Shown here: positions 32,354 through 44,117 of the stretch, piece after piece
How the letters are laid out: every line of letters starts with the position of its first letter
Numbering within the stretch: the first letter of the stretch is position 1
NCBI RefSeq assembly: GCF_002575655.3
Contig: NC_053037.3
Location: 322,985,294-323,049,293, forward strand
Reading direction: 5' to 3'
Source: Aegilops tauschii subsp. strangulata
Lineage: Eukaryota; Streptophyta; Magnoliopsida; Poales; Poaceae
Length of the DNA stretch: 64,000 bases
Notes under the pieces: model-generated
Told to the model about the DNA's origin: nothing
Database searches by the model: none
Seen by the model: the letters and a program-made list of their open reading frames with translations, nothing else
Program-made: the position numbers and the translations under genes

Positions 32354-33820
32354 TCAAATTATGCGAAATACAACATTGAAATATCATTGTTTCACCTATC
32401 TCGCTGCACATGGGCAGCGCATATAAGAGCACGATACTATCCAGGATCCTAAAGGCATTTCCGATGTTCAAATTATGCAAAATACAACACTAAAATACAT
32501 CGTATTTACCTATCTCATTGCACATGAGCGGCACATATAGGAGCACGCGGGGTTCATAATCTGGACAAACGAGCCCAGGCTCATCTCCATCTGCAGGTCC
32601 GCTCCCCGCGTCGCCTCCCCGAGCGAGGCGACCGGGGGCCCATCTCCCCGCCCTCCAGCGCCTTCCCCTCCCGTTCCCCTTCTCCCGCCGCCGCCGGCCT
32701 GCGCCACCGGGCCCTGCCCGCGTGGTGTTGGCGGCGGCGGCGGCCGTCCCTTCCCCGCGCGCGGTGCCACGACTCGGGTGGTGGCGTCCCGCGGTGCTCC
32801 TCGGTCAACGGTGATTCCGGCAGCGGCGGCTGCTCCTGGCGGCGCAGCTCCGGGTGGCCTAGAGGCGGCGGCGCAGCCCCTTGGCACCGCGCCAGCTGGC
32901 GCGGTAGATGGTGGCGGCGCCCTCCCGGCCCAGATCTGGGCCCTTTTGGGCCCCATCTGGGTCTGGGTGGGCCTGACTCGGTCTCGCCTGCGGCGGCTCC
33001 GGCGGGGGCGGTGGTGGTGCGGCTCGTGCGGGGGGTGGTGGAGACGGCGACACGTCTACTGCAGCTCGGTGACGGGTGCTTCACGAGCCCCTTTTGGGCT
33101 CGACCGGGCCTCGAGGGCCTGGTACGCTCCCCTTGCCGCGTCCGGTCGGTGACCGCCGATGGCGGTGGAGGTTGTCTCCTCCGGCGTGGCTGCCCTCGCT
33201 GCCGTTCCTCGTTCCCGGCTGCTCCCTCTCGTCCTTGTCGGTCTCGCTTCGATGACCACGGTGAGGCGGCGGTGATGATGGCAAGTCCGTGGTGGCGCAC
33301 GTTCGTGGGTGGCTTGTCGTCTGGTGGTGCGCGTCGGACCGTTCGGGGTTGTGGGTGTTTGGCGGATGGGAGAAATCTGGGCCGGCTTGCCGGCACCGAC
33401 GCGGTGACGCCTGTGGGCGCCATCGTTCCTTCCTGAAGGGCGTCGGGTCTTCCCCTTCCCCACGCCCCTCCGCGTACCGGGGGAAACCCTAGGACCTGTC
33501 CGAGCAGCAGCGTCGTCGTCGTCGTGTTCCTTCCTGAAGGTGTTGCTTGGTATGCGGAGGTTCGAGGTGCCTGGAGCGAGGTGGCACATCTCCGGTGGGC
33601 GCAACGGTTTTGGGTTATTATCGTTTTCGTCGATCCGACGCTGTGGACATTATTTTCTCTCTTCTTTCTTTTTTGTTTCTTTTGGGCATGCTTGTGCTGT
33701 TTGCCCCAGCATTGAACTCTTTGTTGTATCGGGCGGTTGCTATATCAATATAGCAGGGCGAAAGCCTTTTTCGTACATATAGGAGCACGCTCTATCCGGG
33801 ATTCAAAAAGCATTTCCGCT
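32354..33820. repeat. 114-bp tandem duplication, second unit split by an insertion
   Basis: Unit 1 is 32354-32467. Unit 2 is 32468-32548 plus 33791-33820. Shared phrases in order: TCAAATTATGC.AAATACAAC, ACCTATCTC.(T)TGCACATG, CGCATATAAGAGCACG in unit 1 against GGCACATATAGGAGCACG in unit 2, CTATCC.GGAT(C/T) and GCATTTCCG. The intervening DNA is the non-LTR insertion at 32549-33774. Confidence 0.8.
32549..33774 (+). mobile_element. GC-rich non-LTR retroelement with 16-bp target duplications
   Basis: The insert is flanked by identical ACATATAGGAGCACGC copies (32533-32548 and 33775-33790), the variable-length duplication produced by target-primed insertion. It starts near GGGGTTCATAATCTGG, has a very GC-rich first 900 bases, then TTTCTTTTGGGCATGCTTGT, CTATATCAATATAGCAGGGC and a final GAAAGCCTTTTTCGT. 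Neither endonuclease nor reverse transcriptase is present, so it is a short non-autonomous or internally deleted LINE relative. Long frames on both strands of the GC-rich part (up to 280 codons) are composition artefacts. Confidence 0.7.
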
Positions 33821-35474
33821 AAATAATATGTAACGTATGCCCCCACCTGAATACTACGCAAATGCAGTAGAATGTAGCTATTGTAGTTATACGGTAGATA
33901 TGCAGTGATGGGTGGGAAGAGACAACGACGGAGTGTCATACATATTTTTATTTTTCTAGACATGTGATCATTTCATTTTTCTTTCATGACTTTGTGGACA
34001 TCGTAGATTAGAATAAAGAGCAGTTAGCTAAAACACAAGCGATGAAATCTCAGTCGTTTTCCTGATCGTGAGATTCATTTGTGATTCGTGTGATTCGAGC
34101 TAGAGACAGAATGAGGCGAAGCAAAGTGACGTAACAACGACAGCAAAGGCGGGCTTGGACTGAACCGGGGGCGGTGAGGATAACTTCGCAGTGGGGGTTC
34201 TTGATGACGGATAAGATGGCCGAGAAGCGGTGATGGATACGACGGTCGCTGAACCGAAGCTGGTAGTTGTTCACTGTGAGTGAGACCGTGAGGGGGTACG
34301 ACCAATTGAGTTGGGTAGGACCACAATTAGTTTTGGTTGCTTTGATTTCTTTTTCTTTTCCCCTACTTAGGCATAGCTTAAGTCTTGTATGACTTTGTTC
34401 TTTGCCTTTTGATTTCTTCTTTTGTGTATGTGTTATAGTCAGTTGTGTGCGTCCTAAATATGCAGAGGCCAGGTGTGCACTCATTGTCTTTGTACCCATC
34501 TTGATGCTTGATTTTAAGTAAATAAAATCCATCATTTGTTGAAAAAGAACGGTAGTTAGTTAAAGGTTGAAGATGACAAGAGCCCTTGGATTGAAATGTG
34601 ACGGGCGCTAAAAATCAGTGGCAGTTTGACAAATCCTCTGTCCATTGTGCTATAGGCATGCCTAATAAAAACATTTTTATTGATAGCTAGCTTTAGTGAC
34701 TGGAGAGATCATCCATCCAACCCTAACCGCCACCCCTCGAGATATTAGTTTACTGATGAGTCATCGCTCCCTCACCTCCGGCGGTGTCGTGAGGTTATGG
34801 GAGGCTCAAATTTTCTTTGTTATTTTAGGGTGTCGTTTTTCGTTCTCTTGGCTATGACGATGACCAAATTGGCTTGCGTAATAATTGTCCTCATTCTTCT
34901 TCGACATGTCGGTCTTGCCTTCGGCTGCCACTGAGATGTAGGTTTGTACCATGTAGATTTGTGGTGCCACATCACGTGGTCTGGTCAACCATGACATGAT
35001 TTTTCTTCAGCTCGTTGGACTTGACGGATCCACATTTTAGGAGCATCAACAATGGATCCTCCCCTTGTGAAGCTCATGGTGGTGCCCCAGCCAATGTCCA
35101 AGACTGGTTTTCTGGCTCTACCTCAAGCGGCGGACTCTCTTTATTGTAGATTTCAGCATAACTTGTGTTATATTCATGCTGGGGCAGGAATTCAAGAATA
35201 TCAATTTGAAAAAGCTTATATCGGTTTGTTTGGTCTTAATTTCATGTTTGCATTTTATTGTGAGTCTTTGTATGAAAACTATTCCGTGTGTGTTTCAGAT
35301 GGAATATTTTCTAGTTCTTATAATTTGTTCGGTAAACTATGTTTTGTCCAGTTTACCAGTTTGGGATCAACAATTCCATCTAAAAGAAGGAGAAATGGCT
35401 CATTTGTTTTACATAATTCCCAAATCATAGGAATAGGAAAAGTAAGGATTGGGATATCAAGCCCACTCCAATTC
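33821..35474. other. No gene supported
   Basis: Mixed-composition DNA. Frames of 161 codons (minus, 34050-34535) and 184 codons (plus, 35052-35606) have no recognisable motif; the latter runs into the MITE at 35478. Nothing else is interpretable. Confidence 0.3.
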
Positions 35475-35477
35475 TTA

Positions 35478-35897
35478 GGCTTTGTTCGGTTGCCCCCGCC
35501 CCCGCGTGGTTCGAGGTCCAATCCACATGGGTTCACGGGAATCCACCCCCGTCATGGAATAAACCCAGCCCGCCTATTTATGTGCATTCGGTTAAGGCCA
35601 GCGTAGGTTTTCCCTGGTCAAAACGGCTCCAAACCAAACGGAAAAAAACATCGTCCTGCACCCCGTGGAAGGAATCCTAACTTGATTCTCTCACGCAACG
35701 GCGTGACGCCTCTCCACCTTGTTTCACGCCTTGCATGGATTAGATGGGGAGGGACCAAACGGACTATGTAACACGATGATTAACCGTGATGGAATTAATG
35801 AGAAATAATGGGGGTTGGGTGACAAGCAGGGAATCACCAAAATCATACGTGGATAGAAACCACTCGCGGAATCTTCCCCGAGCAGCCAAGCAAGGCC
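35478..35897. mobile_element. Tourist/Harbinger-type MITE (420 bp)
   Basis: The left end GGCTTTGTTCGGTTGC and the right end GCAGCCAAGCAAGGCC are inverted repeats with a few mismatches. TTA flanks both sides (35475-35477 and 35898-35900), the duplication made by PIF/Harbinger transposases. No open reading frame of its own. Confidence 0.8.
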
Positions 35898-35900
35898 TTA

Positions 35901-36685
35901 GGAATTTTTCATGAGGTCTCACCTAATACTAAGAACCCTTAGGAATTAGATCAACGAGCAAGGGAGGAGGGGAGGAGGACGAGGAAGGGGTGTGGCGGTT
36001 GCGGGTGGGTGCTAGGGTTCGTGCAACTGTGGGCTTTGGTGCAGGTGCGCATGGAGGCGCGGATTGGAGAATCCTCCTCGCATGTTCCCGATGGCTCACC
36101 TAGCCAATACCTGCGAGAGACGTGCCCACTCGTCATTGGCCAAGAAAAGCAACCATCCGGTGAAAACCAGAATTACCTAAGGTACTTGAGGTGAAGATCA
36201 GACGGCTGAGACTTAAAACGAATAGGATCGGATGGCCAGCGAAGGGCCAATCTGGGGGAGCGCCCAGGAACCAAGCTGGCTGGCAATCTTACAGGTTAGA
36301 ATATGAACACAATCCTTCCCTGCAGAAAAAATAGAACACAATCCTTAGGAATCTAGCACCTCTATTCCTACAACACAAATGCTCACCATAGAAAAGAAAT
36401 CATGTAGGGATCCTTAAAATAAGCCATGAAGGTAAACATGTAATAATTCATCTCATCCATATTCAGTACTCCAACGAAGACAAGAAAAGTAAATTTCAAA
36501 AAGAAAAACAAGAAAAGTCACATAATTTCATCTCATCCATCCTTATTACTCCGACAAAAACATACCATACATGCAATTTTTTGCAATATCATCGACCCTG
36601 ATCCCATGAACCAATCACTATCTTATGTAAGTACCTCATCGAGTTATCGACATGTCAAGATACAAATCAAAGGTTTCTTCCTTCT
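35901..36685. other. No gene seen
   Basis: Contains a small repeat of CATAATTTCATCTCATCCAT-type phrases (about 36440-36460 and 36520-36542). No coding frame. Confidence 0.3.
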
Positions 36686-38510
36686 CTAAAACAGGCTTTC
36701 GCCCCCCCCCCCCCCCCTATAAATAAAAGCACAAACTGAATAAAGTACACGACCGAACGATACAAGGTGATAAGATAGCCCTCTTACAAAGTAGATCCTA
36801 GGTTACCCGGACCGCGAATAAGACAAGCAACTACGCTACCGAAGGAGAACACAAGAGAAACTAAAAACAACCCCACGCAACACCCTAGGACATCTAAGCT
36901 CCTAGATAGCGCCCCAAAGAGGGATAACGGCGCAGAGCGTCGTCGCTGCCTAGCCCCACCGGGCAAGGCTCTTCACCCGGAACTCTGACGCGGAGAGGAG
37001 ATCCACGATGACGTCTTCAATAAGAGAACGACGCCCACAAGCGTCACTGGCGCCAGCGCAAAAACGTGGAGCTTTCGCTCGGCACCCCACCAATGTCACC
37101 GAGGCCCCATGGCAAATGTGACGTGCCCAGACCCCAGATCTAGACCTGGGCGATGTCCAACAGAGGACGCGCCCGAGCCACCAACCGCTACCCCGCTCGT
37201 CGCCCCTACGACCAAGATGTGAGCCACCACCGCTGCCATGATGCCCGCCGGAGAGCCAACCAAGCAAACTGCCATCCGGAGCCGCCGCCCCGATATCCAT
37301 GTCCGAGACCTCACCCACCACCCACACCACAGAGTACCAGCCACGGTAGGAAGAGTAGAAGGCCACACCTTCCACTCCTAGCCCGACATGAGTTATGGAG
37401 GCTGGGCCGGGGCCACCACTGTAGGGGCCCAGCCCTGCGTCCCTAGCCAGTCCCGATGGACTGGGGGAGACACACCCCCTGACTCCCGACGGCCGTCGCC
37501 GAACACACTAGCACGACGCCATTTTCATGGCCCTCGACTCTGTGTTACTCAACAGTACCGTGAAGTCTCGACCACCACCAACGACGACCGCACCAACGGA
37601 GGGCGGGACCTCCCCGCTCGCGGGCACAACCTGGATCGAGCCCAATCTCACCTACCCGGAGCAGCAACTCCGACACGCCTCGGGCCCCGAGCAAATCCTC
37701 CCGAGCACGTGCCCCCGATCATAGCCACTTCGACGGCATAGACCGAGGAGAAGGGAGGTCGCATCCGCTGCGCTGCACCGCCGACGGGGCACAGCCACCA
37801 GTGAGTGTCGCCGCCCCCACAGACCCGCTCACCCGCGCGCCAGTCAAGCTGGTCACCGCGGCCACACTGCTGGACACACCCGACTGGTGCACACCACCAT
37901 GTCGTGCCATCACCGGCGCCTAAAGCCACCGGAGACGAATAGCCCACACCACCACAGCCCGCGTCGCCCATGAGTCGGCAGCAGGACGAGCCCCCGATGC
38001 AGATCCGAAAGGTTCATCGCCGCCACCCCAAGCACGCACCACCTTCCCGGGACATCCAGCAGCCGCCAGCACAGCCACAGCCACCGAACCTCGTCGGGCC
38101 ACCACGACCAACCGCCACCACCGTCCAGGACCCACAGCGGTCGCCGGCCCCGCGCCACCCATGGCCCGCGCCGACAAATACATCCCGCGCCAGATTTGGT
38201 CGCGAGCGGCGGCAAGCACGCCCCTCCAGCAAGCAGCCCAACGCACCACAGATGCCACCTAATGTCGTCGCCGGGAGGGCACTCGGAGCACCGCCGCGAC
38301 CCACCAATCACGGTGCCCTGGCCCGTGGCAGCGGCCCGCACCGGCGCCACACGCGAGGGGATGAAGAGGCCTGCCGCCGCCGCCGTGTGGCAGCGGCGGG
38401 GGCGGTAAGTGGGAGGAAGGCCAGCGACGGCTAGGGTTCCCTCCCCGTCACCTGCGGGGGCGACGCAGGAGGGGTGGGTGGGTCGGGAGGGTCCCGTCGT
38501 CGCTCTCAAC
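36686..38510 (-). mobile_element. GC-rich non-LTR retroelement, minus strand
   Basis: On the minus strand it begins near 38510 with C/G-rich leader DNA that contains GAGGGAACCCTAGCC (38427-38441) and ends at about 36686 with CTTTATTTATA, a 16-base G run (C run 36702-36717 on plus) and GCGAAAGCCTGTTTTAG. The tail type is shared with 32277 and 33774. Long frames on both strands (up to 224 codons) are GC-composition artefacts without motifs. No target duplication was found. It ends about 410 bases from the ABIL stop codon. Confidence 0.55.
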
Positions 38511-38923
38511 TGAATAATAATCTCTGTGAGTATGCCTGAAAAATCTGTGGCAATAGTTTTCCATGCAAAAAGACATGTGAACATTCATTCAAGGAGATAC
38601 AAATCTTCGGTTGTTTTCTTTACAGACACGCTTTATGATCTATATATAAATGAAAGGAACTTAGCATTGACATACCCATATGCATTCCATCTCATTCATT
38701 TATACTGAAAACTTCTGCCTAGTGACTAGACACGATGGTTTAAGACTGACTATATCCGTATAAATTTTTTCATCAATTTATAGATGAAAAGGGCATCAAA
38801 ATAAGGTCTATCTCTAGACACTAACATACAAGATGCAAATAGTCATATAAGAGATGTGGACTGAGTTCGTTGCATGTACTTCATGGTGGGGCGGGCAGGA
38901 GCAAACTACAGGTTTGCAGCTGA
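38511..38923 (-). other. 3' flank of the ABIL gene
   Basis: AT-rich DNA downstream of the stop codon, probably containing the 3' untranslated region. No strong AATAAA signal close to the stop was recognised. Confidence 0.35.
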
Positions 38924-41515
38924 TCAACGAACAGAGACGTTTTTCATCTTTCCGGACCTGTGCCTGACAAAGAAAGCAGCTAGCATACTTTTGGTGCGGA
39001 CGGGAGCCTTTTGGATTTGACGCCCTCTTGGGTTGTCGAGAGAACTGAATGATGCCAAATGCCTTGCACCAGGCTGATCCTGAAAATGCAAATCAGGCAA
39101 CCCCAATATATAATCAAGAGTTTTGTACTTCCTCCGTTCCTAAATATAAGTCTTTGTAGAGATTCCACTAGGAACCACATACGGATGTATATAGATGCAT
39201 TTTAAGTGTAGATTCATTCATTTTGCTCCGTATGTAGTCCATCTAGTGGAATCTCTACAAAGACTTGTATTTAGGAACGGAGGGAGTACACAAGATAGGT
39301 TGTCTGTGGAGGGAAATAGACAAGTTTTACACCACCAAATGAATTGCAGGCCTTAATACTAAGCACATATTTCATCATATCATGGTTTACCTTCATGCCA
39401 ATGTTACGCGTAACAATGTCCGAGCTGCTCACATTCGACTGCAGACGCTTGGGCAAAGGAGACACGGACAATTCCTTACCTGAAATGTAAGTTGTTTCAG
39501 ATAAAATGCTTGTTGTCTGTACACACAGATATAAACTATGCAAAAATCTGCCTAAATAGGTAACTTAGTACCAATCATAAAAGCAAACCACACAACTGGG
39601 GCTATAAGCAACAAAATAAATTAAATACCTGTAAGGTTGAACCCACCACTGGATGTAGGCTTAGTAGTTTTCGTTTCCCCATGGCTGCAAAAGCAGATGA
39701 CAACAAATCAAATACCCCATTTCGGAAGAGTGGAGAAAAATGGACGTGACATACTTACCCCAATTCAGATTGGTGTTCTCCATTGGTTTTGGTGTTCTTC
39801 TCTGAAGCCAAGTGCCAGAAAAGAGTCTTCTCTAATAAGGAAAACATTTTGCATTAGTACACTAAGTATTTGGCATCAAACTTCCAAATGTGCGCACAGA
39901 AGCAAGAAAAGGCACCTGAGGGATAAGGTTTAGGCTTTAAGTCAAACTCGGCGTCTGTTTGCATCTCAGAAAAGGCCTGCATTCTTTTGTTTCCCGCAGC
40001 TAGTTCAGAGAAAATTTAACAAGTTAAATTAGGTGATAATCGTTTCTTGGGCTGAGAAATACATGTTTGTATCACACGTCCTTACTTGGTACGATGTAAT
40101 GTTTGTGGTGTCTTGTGGCGTTTCCGATCATCTGCTGCTGCCTAAGGCCTTCTTTATCGGTGTAAGTTTGGCAAGTCAGGACTTGCTGAACATGGAAAGT
40201 AAGTGTCACTTGTAAATCCTGCAGCTCTATCAGCACAAATTCTCTTGCTAAAATAGTCAGTACCTGGTTCAAGGATGCTACTTTCAGCTCGACAGTTGAG
40301 ACCTCTGAAACCTGTTGTTCATACAGGTCTGTCAATTTGTAGGCAACGGTGCCAAGGTGGTCGACCGCGTTGACCAGCGCCCTGACAGCATAATCCTTCA
40401 AGTTGTCCAGCACACTGATAACAAGAAACATGCGAAAAATGATCAGACAACCTCTCGCTGCATGTTCTACTTCTGTGCAGTGATCACCTAGCAGAAACTT
40501 GATGCGGCCTTTTGTTCTTCCTTATTTACAGAATCCTTGGTTCCTTTTGCAGTGCAGTCAGATGCAGAAGATGGACGCGTCCATTCAACTAAAATTAACA
40601 AGGTAACCTTTATTTCTAAGTCGACCAAGAAATTCTTATTTCTAGGTGGACGATTCTGAGCGTTGATTCTTTATCCAATGGGAATCAAGTAGTTGCACAA
40701 TTTGGAGTAACTATTTCTCAGGCGACGGCTTAAAATAGCAGATCTGAATTAAACAATTATGAAAAGTTGTGCAAAGAAATCCAAAATTCCTACAACCTTC
40801 ACTGCCCATGATTAATTCTCTAGTGGTGTCTCCGCATTTAAGCCTCCACACCTGGAGAGTTTTTCTCAATCAATTGTCCTTGATTTGTCTGTTCCTAGTT
40901 CGTCGGTAGATGGGTGCAAATATGCTACTAGCATACTACCGAACCAATCAATGCTTCATAGAAACCCATTGCGCATCATTGGTAGACTCACAACGCCAAA
41001 ATAGAAGCTGGGCATAAAGTTTGGTTAAAACATCGGCTGGCAACATCAAGTAAACAATGATTGCTACACATGCAAAGTTGTTGTTACTGCCAAGAAATTG
41101 CGACCGAGTTGCTACAGAATACTGCAGAATTGAGTGGTAGAACTGGGAATCGCAGTGGAGACAAGAATAGCTCACATATGCTTCTGCTCGCTGTGGAGGT
41201 ACGACTTCTCGCAGTACTCCGCGGCGGAGTAGAGCTGTGGGCGCAGGTTCTTGAGCTCCTGCACGCGCGACAGACGCAAGTCACTTACCGCCAACCTAAA
41301 CAAAGGGAGCGCAAAACGCGGATCTGTCGGCGCGCCGATAGAGGCGAAAGCCAAGTCGGGTAGCGGCGGGATCTCCAGGATCCTGGCCGGCGGCGTACCT
41401 GGAGCGCCTTGACGAAGCTCTTGCTCCGCTCCATGGACGCCTCGTCGAAGGTGGTGGGAGCAGGGCGGGCGGGGTCGGGCCCGGGCACCCACGAGGGCGG
41501 CGCCTGCAGCTGCAT
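38924..41515 (-). CDS. ABIL: ABIL: ABL-interactor-like SCAR/WAVE complex subunit
   Basis: Nine coding exons (plus coordinates): 41515-41399, 41258-41176, 40414-40264, 40185-40086, 39999-39916, 39831-39759, 39684-39629, 39479-39391, 39079-38924. All eight introns are GT-AG and phases match, giving 909 bases, 302 residues and TGA. Plant ABIL proteins are about 300 residues. The conserved N-terminal half is clear: FDEASMERSKSFVKALQELK, QLYSAAEYCEKSYLHSEQKH, LDNLKDYAVRALVNAVDHLG, YKLTDLYEQQ and LTCQTYTDKEGLRQQQ, then ATRHHKHYIVP. A Ser/Pro/Lys-rich variable region and the basic tail KSMLAAFFVRHRSGKMK follow. ABIL joins the SCAR/WAVE complex, which activates ARP2/3 actin branching in the cytosol at membranes. 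The start was chosen as the first ATG in frame before FDEASMERSK. No lesion is seen, so this looks like a functional gene. Confidence 0.93.
39128..39286. mobile_element. Stowaway-type MITE in ABIL intron 8 (159 bp)
   Basis: The left end CTTCCTCCGTTCCTAAATAT and right end ATTTAGGAACGGAGGGAG are inverted repeats flanked by TA (39126-39127 and 39287-39288). The arms also pair around AGTCTTTGTAGAGATTCCAC. It lies wholly within the last intron (39080-39390), 49 bases from the acceptor-side exon, and should be spliced out. Confidence 0.9.
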
Positions 41516-42043
41516 CGCGGTCCTCTGCTCGCTCCTGTCGTCGGTGGGAACGGGAAGCGGGGAGGCCAAGGCACGTCAGGAGGGGAGGAAGCAAGGTAGC
41601 GAATGCGATTCGCCTCTGCTGCTGTCGCGCCTGGCGGGTGCTGCAGCAGCTCGCGTATTGGAGGTAGCTGCTCTCCGGCTCCGGCTGCGTGCGGGAGTGG
41701 AGGCAGGTGGCGGAGTGGGGCAGCGAGCGAGGAGGTGAGGGTGGGCGCGGATGCCGACGGCGGACGGGGTCGTGTTGGTTGCCAGTCGCTTTAAGTTCTA
41801 GTCAATGTGCGGCGGGCGCAGCACCCACCCACACACTTGGCAAATGACGGCAGCAGATTAGGGGCATCGAGTGCAAGCTTTGTCAGCCTCTTTTTCCTTC
41901 GCGGTACTCTTTAATTTTTTCCACTGATGATTTGATGAAAAAAGTGAGTTTGTCTCCGCCGTCCGTCCTGTGGCTCGTCCTCTGCACTTGGCTGTTGCTG
42001 TTTGGTTGCAAGATGTTTGGTGTGTTGGTACCTTTGGGTTCGG
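41516..42043 (-). promoter_or_regulatory. ABIL 5' leader and promoter region
   Basis: GC-rich and CpG-rich DNA from about 41300 to 41830 covers exon 1 and the leader, as in many grass housekeeping promoters. No convincing TATA box is seen on the minus strand. The region ends where the inverted-repeat arm begins, so the native promoter is at most about 530 bases before foreign DNA. Confidence 0.45.
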
Positions 42044-42392
42044 TTGCGAGGTAATAGCACCCCAGGTACCCTAACTTGCACAGAATGTGATGATTCAGTC
42101 CTAATCTTGCAAAACTTGACTCCATCATACCCCAACTTGCACCTCATGTGATGATTTAGTCCCAGGCCAATCACAGCTCGACAATTGGCAGCCAGGTGGC
42201 TGGATCGGTCAGCGCATGCACTTTTGCAGAAACCCCCTGCCTTTTTCCCTATTCAACCCGCACTCTCTCCACCTGAATTAATTCTGTCGGAACGAATCCA
42301 CCTCGCGTCCGCCTCTGTTCCCCTCGTGCTCACCTGCCCCCCTCAGCTCCAGCTCCATCTCCACGCCGACAGCAAGCTCGCCGCCGCCGTCC
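42044..42392 (+). repeat. Palindrome arm 1, outer part
   Basis: Reverse-complement match to about 52580-52937. Shared phrases include GGTAATAGCACCCCAGGTAC, GATGATTCAGTCCTAA, GACAATTGGCAGCCAGGTGG and CTCTCCACCTGAATTAATTC. The arm is interrupted at 42392 by the Copia element and resumes at 50815. Confidence 0.9.
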
Positions 42393-44117
42393 TGAAGGAA
42401 ATATGCCCTAGAGGCAATAATAAAGTATTATATATTTCCTTATATCATGATAAATGTTTATTATTCATGCTAGAATTGTATTAACCGGAAACATAATACA
42501 TGTGTGAATATATAGACAAACAGAGTGTCACTAGTATGCCTCTACTTGACTAGCTCGTTAATCAAAGATGGTTATGTTTCCTAGCCATAGAAATAAGTTG
42601 TCATTTGATTAACGAGATCACCTCATTAGGAGAATGACGTGATTGACTTGACCCATTCCGTTAGCTTAGCACTCGATCGTTTAGTATGTTGCTATTGCTT
42701 TCTTCATGACTTATACATGTTCCTATGACTATGAGATTATGCAACTCCCGTTTACCGGAGGAACACTTTGTGTGCTACCAAACGTCACAACGTAAATGGG
42801 TGATTATAAAGGTGCTCTACAGGTGTCTCCAAAGGTACTTGTTGGGTTGGCGTATTTCGAGATTAGGATTTGTCACTCCGATTGTTGGAGAGGTATCTCT
42901 GGGCCCACTCGGTAATGCACATCACTATAAGCCTTGCAAGCATTGTGACTAATGAGTTAGTTGCAGGATGATGTGTTACGGAACGAGTAAAGAGACTTGC
43001 CGGTAACGAGATTGAACTAGGTATCGAGATACCGACGATCGAATCTCGGGAAAGTAACATACCGATGACAAAGGGAACAACGTATGTTGTTATGCGGTCT
43101 GACCGATAAAGATCTTCGTAGAATATGTGGGAGCCAATATGGGCATCCAGGTCCCGCTATTGGTTATTGACCGGAGACGTGTCTCGGTCATGTCTACATA
43201 ATTCTCAAACCCGTAGGGTCCGCACGCTTAAAGTTACGATGACAGTTTTATTATGAGTTTATGTATGTTGATGTACCGAAGGAGTTCGGAATCCCGGATG
43301 AGATCGGGGACATGACGAGGAGTCTCGAAATAGTCGAGACGTAAAGATCGATATATTGGACGACTATATTCGGACTTCGGAAAGGTTCCGAGTGATTCGG
43401 GTATTTTTCGGAGTACCGGAGAATTACGGGAATACGTATTGGGCCTTATTGGGCCATACGGGAAAGAAGAAAAAGGACCTCAAGGGTGGCCGCACCCCTC
43501 CCCTTGGTCTGGTCCGAATTGGACTAGGGAAGGGGGGCGCCCCCTTCCTTCCTTCTCTTTTTCCCTTCCTCTTTCCTATTCCTTATGGGAGGTGGAATCC
43601 TACTAGGATTGGGGAGTCCTAGTAGGACTCCACACTTGGTGCGCCCCCTCCTAGGGCCGGCCTCCTCCTCCCTTGCTCCTTTATATACGGGGGCAGGGGG
43701 GCACCCCAGAGATACAACAATTGATCCTTGAGATCTCTTAGCCGTGTGCGGTGCCCCCCTCCACCATATTACACCTCGATAATACCGTTGCGGAGCTTAG
43801 GCGAAGCCCTGCGTCGGTGGAACATCATCATCGTCACCACGCCGTCGTGCTGACGAAACTCTCCCTCAACACTCGGCTGGATCGGAGTTCGAGGGACATC
43901 ATCGAGTTGAACGTGTGTAGAACTCGGAGGTGTCGTACGTTCGGTACTTGATCGGTCGGATCGTGAAGACGTACGACTACATCAACCGCGTTGTGATAAC
44001 GCTTCCGCTGTCGGTCTACGAGGGTACGTGGACAACACTCTCCCCTCTCGTTGCTATGCATCACCATGATCTTGCGTGTGCGTAGGAAATTTTTTGAAAT
44101 TACTACGTTCCCCAACA
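42393..44117 (+). repeat. 5' LTR (1,725 bp)
   Basis: Starts TGAAGGAAATATGCCCTAGA, ends TACTACGTTCCCCAACA. TATA box TTTATATACG at 43680-43689. It holds a C/T-rich block at 43480-43640 that is replaced by a shorter sequence in the 3' LTR. Confidence 0.95.

Noticed and set aside
32510..33604. Long frames on both strands (up to 280 codons)
   Set aside because: All lie in the GC-rich part of a non-LTR element, overlap each other in several frames and are Pro/Arg/Gly low complexity.
36950..38584. Frames of up to 224 codons on both strands
   Set aside because: Same reason: GC-rich retroelement sequence, open in many frames, no motif or intron structure.
41285..41574. Alternative longer starts for ABIL exon 1 in other frames or at TTG/GTG
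   Set aside because: Only the ATG at 41515 is an AUG in the frame that leads to the conserved FDEASMERSK block; the others need non-AUG starts or a wrong frame.
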